Positions 37,830-47,096 of a DNA stretch of 64,000 nt are shown one piece after another. The notes under the pieces were generated by a model. It saw only the letters and a list, made by a program, of their open reading frames with translations. It was not told the DNA's origin and did no database searches. The stretch comes from Klebsiella pneumoniae (GTDB lineage: Bacteria > Verrucomicrobiota > Verrucomicrobiia > Limisphaerales > SXTU01), in contig CALQJI020000006.1 of the NCBI GenBank assembly GCA_943330855.2, positions 1-64,000 of the forward strand. The letters run 5' to 3'. A program made the position numbers and the translations under genes. Each line of letters opens with the position of its first letter. Position 1 is the stretch's first letter.

Positions 37830-40800
37830 ATGAAATCTGTCCTACTGCTCGTTTCCATCGTCACGCTGCTCACCGTCCAAACCCACGCGGCGGAGCCGGA
37901 GTTCAAACCGCTGTTCAACGGCAAGGACCTCGCCGGCTGGGATGGCAATCCCGCGCTGTGGAAGGTCGAGGACGGCTGCATAGTCGGCACCACGACGGGG
38001 CCGGAGCAGTTGGCTTACAATCAGTTCCTCATCTGGCGTGGCGGCCCAGTGAAGAACTTCGAACTGCGCGCGAAGGTGAAGCAGAGCGGCAACAACACCG
38101 GCATCCAGTATCGCAGCAAGGAGCTTCCCGAGGTTGGTAAGTGGTCGGTCGGCGGCTACCAGTGCGACATCCATCCAGCGGCGGCGAACAACTCGATGCT
38201 CTACGGCGAAAAGGCCGGCGGCATCCTCGGGCAGAATGGTCAGAGCGTCGTCATCGACCCTGCGGGCAAGCGTTGGGTGGTCGCGCAGCGCGAGGCGGTG
38301 AAGGTGGATGTCGCCGAGTGGCACGAATACACGGTCATCGCGCAGGGGAACCGGCTTGTTCACAAGCTGGACGGACAGGTCACGATGGAGCTGGTAGACC
38401 ACGAGGCGGCGCGGCGTTCGCTCGCGGGCATCGTGGCGTTTCAAATCCATCGCGGCCCGGCGATGAAGGTGCAAATCAAGGACGTGCTGCTCAAGGAACT
38501 GCCCGACGGCGGCGCGGTGGCGTTCGACAAAGCCGCGTTGCCTGCGGGTGCCGCACCGGCGGAGAAGGCGAAGGGCGCACCGAAAGGCAAGGCGAAGCAG
38601 ACGCCCAAGGCGGAAGCTCCGAAGCCCGAAGCCCCCAAGCCGCCCGCGCCCAGCGCGCCCAAAGCCGAGGCTTCACCCAGCACTACCGCAGCCGCTGGAG
38701 CTTGGAAATGGCTGTGGCGCGATGCGCCATCTTCCGGTTCCGGCGCGCGGTTGAAGAAAGACGTCGAGCTGGGCGATGCCGTCGTGAAGGAGGCCGTCTT
38801 GCGCGTGACTTGTGACAACGGAGCGAAGGTCTTCCTCAACGGCGAACTCGTCCTGATCAATCCCGACTGGCAAGCGCCGACACAGGCCGACGTGCTCAAG
38901 CGCCTGCGCGCTGGACGCAATGAGTTGCTCGCCGAGGCCACTAACAAAGGCGCCGCAGCGGCGTTCATCGCGTCGCTCACGCTGCGCCTCGCGGACGGGA
39001 CGGAGCGCGTCATCTTGACCGACGCCTCGTGGTTGGCGGCGTCGCCGGGCGCGGAGGATTGGAAGCCGGCGAAGGTGGTGGCGGATTATGGGGCACGGCC
39101 GTGGGGCGAGGTGTTCGCCAAAGGCGGAACCGTGACCGCGCAGGGGAAAGCGAAGGGTAAGGCGCAGCCCAAGGCCGCGATCGCTCCGAGCGAGGTCACG
39201 CAGCCCGCAAACATTCGCGTGCCCATCGGGTTTCAAGTGGAGTTGATCCACAAGGTCGCCAAGGCCGACGAAGGCTCGTGGGTCGGCCTCACCGTGGACG
39301 ACTTGGGGCGGCTCCTCGCGTGCGACCAGTATGGCGGGCTTTACCGCCTCACGCCGCCGGCCATCGGCAGCAAGGACGCCGCGAAGGTCGAGAAACTCGC
39401 CGCCGACATCAACGGCGCGCACGGCCTGCTCTACGCCTTCGGCAGTCTCTACGTGATGGTCAACGAGCAGCCGCACACCGCCGGCCTCTGGCGTTTGCGC
39501 GACACGAAGGGCACGGGGCAGTTCGATGAGAAGACCTTGCTGCGCGAAATCAAGGGGCGCAGCGAGCACGGCAATCATTCCATCGCACTCTCGCCCGACG
39601 GGCAGAGCCTTTACCTCGCGAGTGGCAACAGCACCACCGCACCCGAACCGCTGGAGCACACGCGCCTGCCGCGACCCTTCGCCGATGACCAAGTCCTCCC
39701 GCGTCTCGGGCGCGGCGGTGCATTTTCCGACACGGAACCGCACGCCTACACGTGCAAGGTTTCGCCCGACGGCAAGCGCTTCGAGATGGTCGCCGCCGGT
39801 CTGCGCAATCACTTCGATATCGCCTTCAACGCGCTCGGCGACCTCTTCACTTTCGACAGCGATATGGAGTGGGACGCAGGCACGCCGTGGTATCGGCCCA
39901 CGCGCATCTACCACCTTGTGAGCGGCGGCGATTACGGCTTCCGCGAATCCTCCGGCAAGCTCATGGAATACTGCCCGGACATTGTGCCGCCGGTCATCAA
40001 CGTCGGCCCCGGCTCGCCCACAGGCGTCGTCTCCGGCAAGGGCGCGAAGTTTCCCGCAAAGTATCAGCACGCCATCTTCGCCTGCGACTGGACCTACGGC
40101 ACACTCTACGCCGTGCATCTCACGCCTGAGGGCGCGGGCTACACCGGCAAGCTGGAGGAGTTCGTCACCGGCAAACCGCTGCCGCTCACCGACGCCGTCA
40201 TCGGCAAGGACGGCGCGATGTATTTCGCCATCGGCGGACGCCGCACGCAGTCCGCCGTCTATCGCGTGACCTACGTCGGCAACGACAGCACCGCCCCCGC
40301 CGCGCCGCCCGTCGAGACGCCCGAGCACAAGCTGCGCGTCGAACTTGAACGCTTGCACGACCAAGGCACCGGCCCCGAGGCCATCGAGAAAGCCTGGCCC
40401 CACCTCGGCCACCCCGACCGCCTCGTGCGCTACGCCGCGCGCGTCGCCATTGAGCGGCAACCCGCGAAGCTGTGGGCTGACCGCGCCTTGAAACAGAAGG
40501 AGCCTTGGGCCGCGCTGGAATCCGCCGTCGCGCTCGCCCGCATGGGCGGCAAGGAGCGGCAGAACGAATTGCTCGCGCTGCTCAACGCCTTCGACTTCGC
40601 CAAGCTCACCGCACCGCAACAGCTCGCCCTCGTGCGCGCCTACGAAATCACCCTCGCCCGCAGCGGCGCGCCCACGCGCGACAGCCTCGCCCAAACCACC
40701 GCGCGCCTCGACGCGCTCTTTCCGGCGAAGTCCAACGACCTCAACCGCGAGTTGTCCCACACGCTCGTGGCCCTCGGCGCGCCGAGCGCGGTGGCGAAGA

Positions 40801-41678
40801 CGCTGCGGCTGATGACCTACGCGCGCGACGAGCCGGTCTCGTGGTTGTCCGAGGAGCGCATGACCCGCAACGACCGTTACGGCCCCAAGTTCCTGCGCAC
40901 CGGCGAGAGCCACCCCCACGTCCAGCAAATCGCCTACGCCTATGGGTTGCGCGCCGCGCAGACCGGCTGGACGCCCGAGCTGCGGCGGACGTTCTTTAGT
41001 TGGTTCGCCAGCACCGCGCCGTGGCAGGGCGGCAACCAGTTCCGCGGCTTCCTCGACCAAATGCGCGCCGAAGCGCTCACCCACGTGCCCGACGCCGCCG
41101 AGCGGAAAACGCTGGAGGCGCTGTCGAAGTTCGCGCCACCCGCCGTGGCGGAGAACGTGAAGCCGCCCGTCGGCCCGGGCCGCAACTACACCACGGACGA
41201 CATCTTCGCCTTCGCCAAGGACGGACTACGTCAGCGCAATTTCGCGCGCGGCCGCGAACTGTTCAGCGCCGCCGCGTGCCTGAACTGCCACCGCTTCGGC
41301 AACGAAGGCGGAGGCGTCGGCCCCGACCTCACCGGCAGCGGCAGCCGCTACACCTTGCGCGACCTCATCGAGAACCTCATCGAGCCGAGCAAAGTCATCT
41401 CCGACCAATACGAGAGCAGCATCCTCACGCTGAAAGACGGCACCACCGTCACCGGCCGCGTGACCGCCGAGGAGGCCGGCAAGCTCCTCGTCGCCGCAAA
41501 CGCCTTCGCGCCCGGCGACCACACCGAGCTCAAACTCACCGAGCTCAAGAGCCGCAAACCTTCTCCCATTTCCCTAATGCCCGAGGGCCTGCTCAACGGC
41601 ATGAACCAGAGCGAAATCCTCGACCTCCTCGCCTTCCTCCTCTCCGCCGGCGACCCGAGGAGCGCGGTGTTTCGCTGA
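37830..41678 (+). CDS. Secreted DUF1080 / heme-propeller / HEAT / cytochrome c fusion (PVC-type)
   Basis: The 1282-residue protein starts at the ATG at 37830 (MKSVLLLVSIVTLLTVQTHA signal). The order is: DUF1080 lectin-like domain (FKPLFNGKDLAGWDG, about residues 27-230); a Lys/Pro/Ala-rich linker; a second beta-sandwich (about 285-430); a dehydrogenase-type beta-propeller opening IRVPIGFQVELIHKVA; HEAT-like helices (about 830-1060); and a C-terminal c-type cytochrome with CLNCH (Cys1150, Cys1153, His1154) followed by GVGPDLTGSG. PVC genomes encode many such proteins, thought to oxidise sugars outside the cytoplasm and pass electrons to the attached heme. DUF1080 suggests polysaccharide binding or cleavage. 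The open frame upstream of 37830 is repeat sequence. Confidence 0.85.
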   Translation: MKSVLLLVSIVTLLTVQTHAAEPEFKPLFNGKDLAGWDGNPALWKVEDGCIVGTTTGPEQLAYNQFLIWRGGPVKNFELRAKVKQSGNNTGIQYRSKELPEVGKWSVGGYQCDIHPAAANNSMLYGEKAGGILGQNGQSVVIDPAGKRWVVAQREAVKVDVAEWHEYTVIAQGNRLVHKLDGQVTMELVDHEAARRSLAGIVAFQIHRGPAMKVQIKDVLLKELPDGGAVAFDKAALPAGAAPAEKAKGAPKGKAKQTPKAEAPKPEAPKPPAPSAPKAEASPSTTAAAGAWKWLWRDAPSSGSGARLKKDVELGDAVVKEAVLRVTCDNGAKVFLNGELVLINPDWQAPTQADVLKRLRAGRNELLAEATNKGAAAAFIASLTLRLADGTERVILTDASWLAASPGAEDWKPAKVVADYGARPWGEVFAKGGTVTAQGKAKGKAQPKAAIAPSEVTQPANIRVPIGFQVELIHKVAKADEGSWVGLTVDDLGRLLACDQYGGLYRLTPPAIGSKDAAKVEKLAADINGAHGLLYAFGSLYVMVNEQPHTAGLWRLRDTKGTGQFDEKTLLREIKGRSEHGNHSIALSPDGQSLYLASGNSTTAPEPLEHTRLPRPFADDQVLPRLGRGGAFSDTEPHAYTCKVSPDGKRFEMVAAGLRNHFDIAFNALGDLFTFDSDMEWDAGTPWYRPTRIYHLVSGGDYGFRESSGKLMEYCPDIVPPVINVGPGSPTGVVSGKGAKFPAKYQHAIFACDWTYGTLYAVHLTPEGAGYTGKLEEFVTGKPLPLTDAVIGKDGAMYFAIGGRRTQSAVYRVTYVGNDSTAPAAPPVETPEHKLRVELERLHDQGTGPEAIEKAWPHLGHPDRLVRYAARVAIERQPAKLWADRALKQKEPWAALESAVALARMGGKERQNELLALLNAFDFAKLTAPQQLALVRAYEITLARSGAPTRDSLAQTTARLDALFPAKSNDLNRELSHTLVALGAPSAVAKTLRLMTYARDEPVSWLSEERMTRNDRYGPKFLRTGESHPHVQQIAYAYGLRAAQTGWTPELRRTFFSWFASTAPWQGGNQFRGFLDQMRAEALTHVPDAAERKTLEALSKFAPPAVAENVKPPVGPGRNYTTDDIFAFAKDGLRQRNFARGRELFSAAACLNCHRFGNEGGGVGPDLTGSGSRYTLRDLIENLIEPSKVISDQYESSILTLKDGTTVTGRVTAEEAGKLLVAANAFAPGDHTELKLTELKSRKPSPISLMPEGLLNGMNQSEILDLLAFLLSAGDPRSAVFR

Positions 41679-41817
41679 AGCCCGGCAGATACCAGCCCAG
41701 CAAAGCGAGTGCGCGAGCGACGAGCAGCGCAAATGGCAGAGTCTGCCAGCAGGAACGCAGAGGAAGTCGTGTGCTGTGAAGAATCAGCCTGAGCCGAGGC
41801 TGCCGCAGAAGCGATTT

Positions 41818-41918
41818 GAACCGCGAAGGACTCAAAGGCGAATCAAGCAAGGTGCCCGTATCAAACAGCTTCCGCTTGGTGACCTTTGCGCCTTCGTGGT
41901 GATTTCCGAACTGAGCCA
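41818..41918. repeat. 101-bp dispersed repeat, copy B
   Basis: It starts GAACCGCGAAGGACTCAAAG, has the core GGTGCCCGTATCAAA, and ends AACTGAGCCA. It has the same length and orientation as copy A (3028-3128), with roughly four in five bases identical. It lies between the heme-propeller gene and the GHL10 gene. The rest of 41679-42046 holds no gene. Confidence 0.85.
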
Positions 41919-42046
41919 ATTCCTGATTTTGTGCGGAACGTGTCCGAGGACGGTTTTCCATGCGGCAGCGCGCTGATGCGGCGTTGGCGAAGTGTCAAAA
42001 AACGCGTCCTTGGAGCTTGGAGCTTCGACCGCTAATCTCCGCCGTC

Positions 42047-43552
42047 ATGAACCGCCGCGCGATGCTCACTCTGTTGGTCGCGACTCCGGCGTTGTCCGCC
42101 CGAGCGGCGAGCGTGAGTTACGTGGCATCGAGAGAAATCCCCCCCGCCTTGCTGCGCGAGTTTCGCGGCGCGTGGGTGGCATCCGTCGGCAATATTGACT
42201 GGCCCTCGAAGCCGGGGTTGACCTCCCAGCAGCAGCAGACCGAACTCCTCGCGTTGCTCGATAAAGCCGTCGCGCTCCGACTGAACGCCATTATTCTCCA
42301 AGTCCGCCCGAGCTGCGACGCGTTCTACGCCTCAAAGCTCGAACCGTGGTCGGAGTATCTCACGGGCACGATGGGCCTCGCGCCGGAGCCATTCTATGAC
42401 CCGCTCACGTTCGCCGTCACCGAGGCGCATCGGCGCGGGTTGGAATTACACGCTTGGTTCAACCCGTTTCGGGTCCGGCACACCTCGGCGAAAGGCCCCG
42501 TGGCCGCGAGTCACATCAGCAAGACGCGCCCCGAGTTGGTTCGGAAATACGGCTCGCTCCAGTGGCTGGACCCTGGCGAAGCGGCGGTTCATGAGCACGC
42601 GCTCCGCGTCATTTTGGATGTCGTCCGCCGTTACGACGTCGATGGCGTTCATCTAGACGATTACTTCTATCCCTATCGCGAGAAGGACGCGGCGAAGCAG
42701 GTCATTGATTTCCCGGACGAGCCGAGTTGGCGCAAATACCAAAAGGCCGGCGGCAAGCTCGCGCGTGCCGATTGGCGGCGTGACAACGTGAACCGCTTCG
42801 TGCAGCGCTTCCACCAAAGCGTGAAGGCGGAGAAGCCGTGGGTGAAAGTCGGCATCAGCCCCTTTGGCATTTGGAAGCCCGGTCATCCGCCCGGCATTCG
42901 CGGCATGGACGCGACGCAGGAAATTTACGCCGATGCGCTGCGATGGTTCCAGGCGGGCTGGCTGGATTACCTCGCGCCCCAGCTCTACTGGAGCATTGAC
43001 GCGCCGGAGCAAAGTTTCCCCGTGTTGCTGAAATGGTGGGCCAGCCAAAATTCTGCGGGGCGACACCTTTGGCCCGGGATTGCTGCCTCGCGGATTGGCC
43101 CCGGCCGCACGGCCGAGGAAATCCTCAAACAACTCCAACTCATCCGCGCACAGCCCGGTGCCACCGGCAGCCTTCAGTGGAGTATCAAACCCTTGATGCA
43201 AAACCGCGACGGCTTGGCGGACAAGCTCGTGAAGCACGTCAACCAAGCTCCGGCGCTCGTCCCCGCGTCCCCGTGGCTGGACAAAGCCGTGCCGGAGCGG
43301 CCGCAAGTCGCCTTCGGCCAAGACGCCGCGCAGACCGTCTCCGTTTTTCAATGGGCCACTCCCAGCGGCTCAACCCCCGGCTGGTGGCTGGTGCAAATGC
43401 GCATCAGCGGCGTGTGGCGAACGGAATTGCTCCCGGGTGCCCAACGCAACCGAGTGTTCCGCGTCCCCACGAAGGAGTTGCCGGAAGTCATCGCCGTCAG
43501 CGGGGTGAGCCGCTTCGGGCAAGTCGGCCCCAACTTCGTCGCGCAACGGTGA
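42047..43552 (+). CDS. Secreted GHL10-type putative glycoside hydrolase
   Basis: The 501-residue protein starts at the ATG at 42047 (MNRRAMLTLLVATPALSA signal, possibly Tat-type). Its TIM-barrel carries the hallmark GHL10 (DUF187/YngK-like) sequences: FRGAWVASVGNIDWPS, NAIILQVRPSCDAFYAS, LELHAWFNPFRVRH, YDVDGVHLDDYFYPY with the likely catalytic Asp pair, and WLDYLAPQLYWS. Family members are lipoprotein or secreted glycosidases of unsettled specificity. A C-terminal beta domain of about 110 residues follows. A glycan-degrading role fits the upstream DUF1080 fusion gene. Confidence 0.88.
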   Translation: MNRRAMLTLLVATPALSARAASVSYVASREIPPALLREFRGAWVASVGNIDWPSKPGLTSQQQQTELLALLDKAVALRLNAIILQVRPSCDAFYASKLEPWSEYLTGTMGLAPEPFYDPLTFAVTEAHRRGLELHAWFNPFRVRHTSAKGPVAASHISKTRPELVRKYGSLQWLDPGEAAVHEHALRVILDVVRRYDVDGVHLDDYFYPYREKDAAKQVIDFPDEPSWRKYQKAGGKLARADWRRDNVNRFVQRFHQSVKAEKPWVKVGISPFGIWKPGHPPGIRGMDATQEIYADALRWFQAGWLDYLAPQLYWSIDAPEQSFPVLLKWWASQNSAGRHLWPGIAASRIGPGRTAEEILKQLQLIRAQPGATGSLQWSIKPLMQNRDGLADKLVKHVNQAPALVPASPWLDKAVPERPQVAFGQDAAQTVSVFQWATPSGSTPGWWLVQMRISGVWRTELLPGAQRNRVFRVPTKELPEVIAVSGVSRFGQVGPNFVAQR

Positions 43553-43677
43553 AGCAAAGACGGGGCGCCGGAAGCGTGGGCTATTCACCCATGCCAGTTT
43601 CGTCGGAGGGGATTGCAACAGCTCGGCGGCAAGCGGGAGTTGCCCACCTCCTTTTCCCTCAGGCATAGTCCGCCCAC

Positions 43678-44472
43678 ATGCAGCCATATCTCGATCTGCT
43701 CCAGCACGTCCTCGACAAAGGCAAGTTCAAGTCCGACCGCACCGGCACCGGCACTTACTCCGTCTTCGGCGCGCAAACGCGCTTCGACCTGCGCACCAGC
43801 TTTCCTGTCCTCACCACGAAGAAGGTCCACCTCAAGTCCATCCTCTACGAGTTGCTCTGGTTCCTGCGCGGCGAGACGAACGTGAAGTGGCTGCAAGAGC
43901 GCGGCGTGACTATCTGGAACGAATGGGCCGACGCCGACGGCAACCTCGGCCGCGTCTATGGCGCGCAATGGTGCGACTGGCGCACCACCGACGGCCGCAG
44001 CGTGAACCAGATTGACCAGGTCATCGCGCAGATTCAGAAGAACCCCGACTCGCGCCGGCACATCGTCAGCGCGTGGAACGTCGGAGAGATTGACCAGATG
44101 AAACTCCCGCCCTGCCACGCGCTCTTTCAGTTCTACGTGGCCGACGGCGAACTCTCCTGCCAGCTCTACCAGCGCAGCGCGGACCTCTTCCTGGGCGTGC
44201 CGTTCAACATCGCCAGCTACGCGCTGCTCACGCTGATGGTCGCGCAAGTCACCGGCCTGAAACCCGGCGAGTTCGTCCACACCTTCGGCGACCTGCACCT
44301 TTACGCGAACCATCTCGAACAGGCGAAGCTCCAGCTCACCCGCGCCCCGCGCCCGCTGCCGGTGATGAAGCTCAATCCGGCCGTGAACAACATCCACGAC
44401 TTCCAGTTCGAGGATTTTACTCTCGAAGGCTACGACCCGCACCCGGGCATCAAGGCGCCGATTGCGGTTTAG
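43678..44472 (+). CDS. thyA: Thymidylate synthase
   Basis: ThyA methylates dUMP to dTMP using methylene-tetrahydrofolate. The 264-residue protein matches the classical family in length. It has catalytic Cys146 ([10 protein letters not shown]), phosphate-binding [16 protein letters not shown], and [11 protein letters not shown] near the C-terminus. The N-terminal substrate loop [12 protein letters not shown] is intact. The antitoxin gene starts 39 bp downstream on the same strand. No folA lies nearby. Confidence 0.97.
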   Translation: MQPYLDLLQHVLDKGKFKSDRTGTGTYSVFGAQTRFDLRTSFPVLTTKKVHLKSILYELLWFLRGETNVKWLQERGVTIWNEWADADGNLGRVYGAQWCDWRTTDGRSVNQIDQVIAQIQKNPDSRRHIVSAWNVGEIDQMKLPPCHALFQFYVADGELSCQLYQRSADLFLGVPFNIASYALLTLMVAQVTGLKPGEFVHTFGDLHLYANHLEQAKLQLTRAPRPLPVMKLNPAVNNIHDFQFEDFTLEGYDPHPGIKAPIAV

Positions 44473-44510
44473 CCTTTGCAAACCAGCACACACGGACTCA
44501 ATTTCAGGCC

Positions 44511-44735
44511 ATGAGCACCGCAGAACTCATCTTCGAACGAGCGCGCGCATTGCCCAGCGACAAGCAAGCTGAGGCGCTGCGCTTCGTGGACTTTCTACTC
44601 GCCCACCGCTCGCCCGAGGCCGAGGCGGTTGAGTGGCGGAAACTCCTGCGGCAGACTCAAGACCTACCCTCTGTCCGCGCCCTGACCGATGACGACATCG
44701 CGGCTGAAGTCGCCGCCGTCCGCGCCCGCCGATGA
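44511..44735 (+). CDS. Putative antitoxin (DUF2281-like)
   Basis: The 74-residue protein begins MSTAELIFERARALPSDKQA, followed by LRFVDFLLAHR. This helical start is typical of DUF2281-type antitoxins that precede PIN toxins. Its stop overlaps the PIN start by ATGA (44732-44735). It should bind and neutralise the toxin. There is no obvious DNA-binding ribbon, so self-regulation is uncertain. Confidence 0.7.
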   Translation: MSTAELIFERARALPSDKQAEALRFVDFLLAHRSPEAEAVEWRKLLRQTQDLPSVRALTDDDIAAEVAAVRARR

Positions 44736-45136
44736 GAGTGGTCGTGGACACGAACGTGGTGGTGTCCGCCATCCTCCGCGACCGCAATCCCGAGCGGGCC
44801 ATCATGCATCTGGTTGAAAGCATTGATTGGGAATGGGTGGCCTCCGCAGACATCCTCGCTGAATACCGGGCTGTGCTGCGCCGCCCCAAGTTTGCTTTGC
44901 CTGCCGCCGTGCTAGAGCAGTGGGACAAACGCTTCAGCGTGGCCATCGCGCTCTGGCCGGTGCCACTGCCCCCGGAATTCCAACGTGACCCTGAGGATGC
45001 CAAGTTCATCGCCTGCGTCCTGGCCTCGGAGGCGGACTATCTGCTCACCGGAGACCGCGACTTCGAAGCGGCCACTGACTTTCCTGGAGTCCGAACCATC
45101 GGCGTCAGCCAGTTTGTTTCCCAGTTCTGCCGATGA
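44732..45136 (+). CDS. PIN-domain toxin
   Basis: The 134-residue protein is a putative ribonuclease toxin of the PIN family. Acidic metal-binding residues are at Asp6 (VVVDTNVVVSAIL), Glu44 (ADILAEY), Asp89 (DPEDAKFIACVL) and Asp108 (LTGDRDF). It overlaps the antitoxin gene upstream and the aminotransferase gene downstream, each by four bases (ATGA), so all three are probably translationally coupled. The target RNA is unknown. Confidence 0.85.
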   Translation: MRVVVDTNVVVSAILRDRNPERAIMHLVESIDWEWVASADILAEYRAVLRRPKFALPAAVLEQWDKRFSVAIALWPVPLPPEFQRDPEDAKFIACVLASEADYLLTGDRDFEAATDFPGVRTIGVSQFVSQFCR

Positions 45137-46317
45137 CGAAGTCCCTTGCCAAGGTCTGGCCCCTCGACCCCGCTGTCACCTTCCTGAACCACGGCTCGTT
45201 CGGCAGTTGTCCGCTGCCGGTGTTGGAGTTTCAGCGCGAGCTGCGCGACCGGATGGAGCGGCAGCCGGTGACGTTCTTTGTGCGGGACTTGGAAGGCTTG
45301 CTGGATGAGGCGCGGGGGAGGCTGGCGGCGTTCGTGGGCAGCGCGGCGGAGGATTTGGTCTTCGTGCCGAATGCGACCTCGGGGGTGAACGCGGTGCTGC
45401 GTTCGCTGGAATTTCAGCCGGGGGATGAACTGCTGGTCACCGACCACGAATACAACGCCTGCCGCAACGCGCTGGACTATGTGGCCCAGCGTAGCGGTGT
45501 GCGCGTGGTGGTGGTGAAGATTCCGTTCCCGCTCACGAGCGCGGCGGAAATCACGACCCGCGTGCTAAGCGCGGCGACCTCCCGCACGCGGCTGGCCTTG
45601 CTGGACCACGTGACCAGTCAGACGGGGATGGTGCTGCCCATCGAAGTCTTAGTGCGCGAGCTGAACGCGCGCGGCGTGGACACGCTGGTGGACGGCGCGC
45701 ACGCGCCGGGGATGGTGCCGCTGAACCTCCAGCAGCTCGGCGCGGCTTACTACACGGGCAACTGCCACAAGTGGATTTGCGCGCCGAAAGGTGCGGCCTT
45801 GCTCCATGTGCGCCGCGACCGGCAGGAGCGCATCCGCCCGCTGGTCATCAGCCACGGTGGGAACTCCCAGCGCACGGACCGCTCGCGCTTCCTCATCGAG
45901 TTCGGCTGGATGGGCACGAGCGATCCGAGCGCGGCGCTGTCGGTGCCCAAGGCGATTGAGTTCATCGGCTCGCTGCGACCCGGCGGCTGGCCGGAGGTGA
46001 TGCGGAGCAACCGCGACCTTGCGCTCGCCGCTCGCCGCGTGCTGTGCGATGCGCTGGGAACTCCCCTGCCCTGTCCTGACGAACTCATCGGCTCACTGGC
46101 ATCCGTGCCCATTCCCGACGCCACGGACGCCACGCCTTCCAAGAACCCGCTCTACCTCGACGCGTTGCAGGACCGGTTGCTGGCGGAGTTCGGCATCGAA
46201 GTGCCCATCGTCCCGTGGCCCGCGCCACCGAAGCGGTTGCTGCGCATCTCCGCGCAGCTCTACAACTCATTGCCGCAATACGAGCGGCTGGCGGGGGCGT
46301 TGAAGCGACTGCTTTGA
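45133..46317 (+). CDS. Class V aminotransferase, isopenicillin-N-epimerase-like
   Basis: The 394-residue protein is a PLP enzyme of the class V fold. LNHGSFGSCP starts the domain. Asp187 in VDGAHAPG contacts the cofactor pyridine, and Lys213 in GNCHKWICAPKG is the Schiff-base lysine. The subgroup resembles isopenicillin N epimerase (CefD-like) and cysteine-desulfurase-related proteins. No beta-lactam genes are nearby, so the substrate is open. It starts within the PIN gene stop. The convergent secreted-protein gene overlaps its 3' end by 51 bp. Confidence 0.85.
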   Translation: MTKSLAKVWPLDPAVTFLNHGSFGSCPLPVLEFQRELRDRMERQPVTFFVRDLEGLLDEARGRLAAFVGSAAEDLVFVPNATSGVNAVLRSLEFQPGDELLVTDHEYNACRNALDYVAQRSGVRVVVVKIPFPLTSAAEITTRVLSAATSRTRLALLDHVTSQTGMVLPIEVLVRELNARGVDTLVDGAHAPGMVPLNLQQLGAAYYTGNCHKWICAPKGAALLHVRRDRQERIRPLVISHGGNSQRTDRSRFLIEFGWMGTSDPSAALSVPKAIEFIGSLRPGGWPEVMRSNRDLALAARRVLCDALGTPLPCPDELIGSLASVPIPDATDATPSKNPLYLDALQDRLLAEFGIEVPIVPWPAPPKRLLRISAQLYNSLPQYERLAGALKRLL

Positions 46318-47040
46318 GGACGCCGCGTCTGCCGCGGGGCCGCAGCACGCAGTGCCGGCAGCGATGACCGTGGGCTTGCCCGCATCCGCCGCCTTACGCG
46401 GCAGGTTGGGCACGAGGCTCGGGTCATACTTCGCCCCGGCGGACACTTGGACCACCGTCAGGCGGACCTTGGTCGGGAAGAACTTCTCCGAATCGGCGCG
46501 CTTGTGAGCGTGGCCACCACCGCCGCTGCCGTCCTTGATGACCAAGTCCATTTGCTTGATGCCTTCGGACCAGATGATGCCGTCGTTCTGCCAGAAGGCT
46601 TTCATGGAGACGTCTTTCTCATACACGCCCTTCTCGCGGTAGAGATCCGTGCCGGTGCAGCCGTAGCCGTTGCCTTGCCCCTTGTTCGGGATGTAGCAAA
46701 TGCTCCAGGTCGTCGGCTCGCCACCGGCGGGTTTCTCAAGAACTTCCATGCGGATGTGGACGGTGCCGGTGCGGTAGTCCACCGGGGCGGTCCAGTCGCG
46801 CGGTCGCTCGGGGTTGATAGCCGCGCCCTTGACGTAGTAGTGCGATTTGCTCGGCTTGGAATTGTCCGCGTCGTCCTTCGTGAAGGTGAAGGTAGCATCG
46901 AACAGCACGAACTGCGCGGCGGACAGCGTCGTGCCAGTCACCAGCAACGCGACCAGCCAAACGAAAAGCCAGGCGGTTCGGAGGAAGGGGGCAAAAATCG
47001 CGATGCACGGCGTGGGGAGGCAAGTGTCGTCAGCTTTCAT
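46267..47040 (-). CDS. Secreted protein of unknown function
   Basis: The 257-residue protein starts at the ATG at 47040 (MKADDTCLPTPC, then a signal helix TAWLFVWLVALLVTGTTLSA). The mature part is beta-rich with FDATFTFTKDDADNS, TSICY-like Cys residues and KGQGNGYGCTGTDLY. A His/Gly stretch (GSGGGGHAHK) and paired C-terminal Cys (TACCGPAADAA) are notable. I recognise no family. Its 3' end overlaps the aminotransferase gene on the opposite strand by 51 bp. The overlap does not disturb either protein's recognisable core. Confidence 0.65.
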   Translation of the reverse strand: MKADDTCLPTPCIAIFAPFLRTAWLFVWLVALLVTGTTLSAAQFVLFDATFTFTKDDADNSKPSKSHYYVKGAAINPERPRDWTAPVDYRTGTVHIRMEVLEKPAGGEPTTWSICYIPNKGQGNGYGCTGTDLYREKGVYEKDVSMKAFWQNDGIIWSEGIKQMDLVIKDGSGGGGHAHKRADSEKFFPTKVRLTVVQVSAGAKYDPSLVPNLPRKAADAGKPTVIAAGTACCGPAADAASSKQSLQRPRQPLVLRQ

Positions 47041-47096
47041 GGCGAGACGGTGAGCCGGGGCGAATTTACCGTCGAGCAAGTTTCACGAAGGCTCGG

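Noticed and set aside
42005-42030. Short GGAGCTT duplication before the GHL10 start as a heptamer-family member
   Set aside because: Only two units, of different sequence, and outside the coding part; too little to group with CTCAACT tracts.
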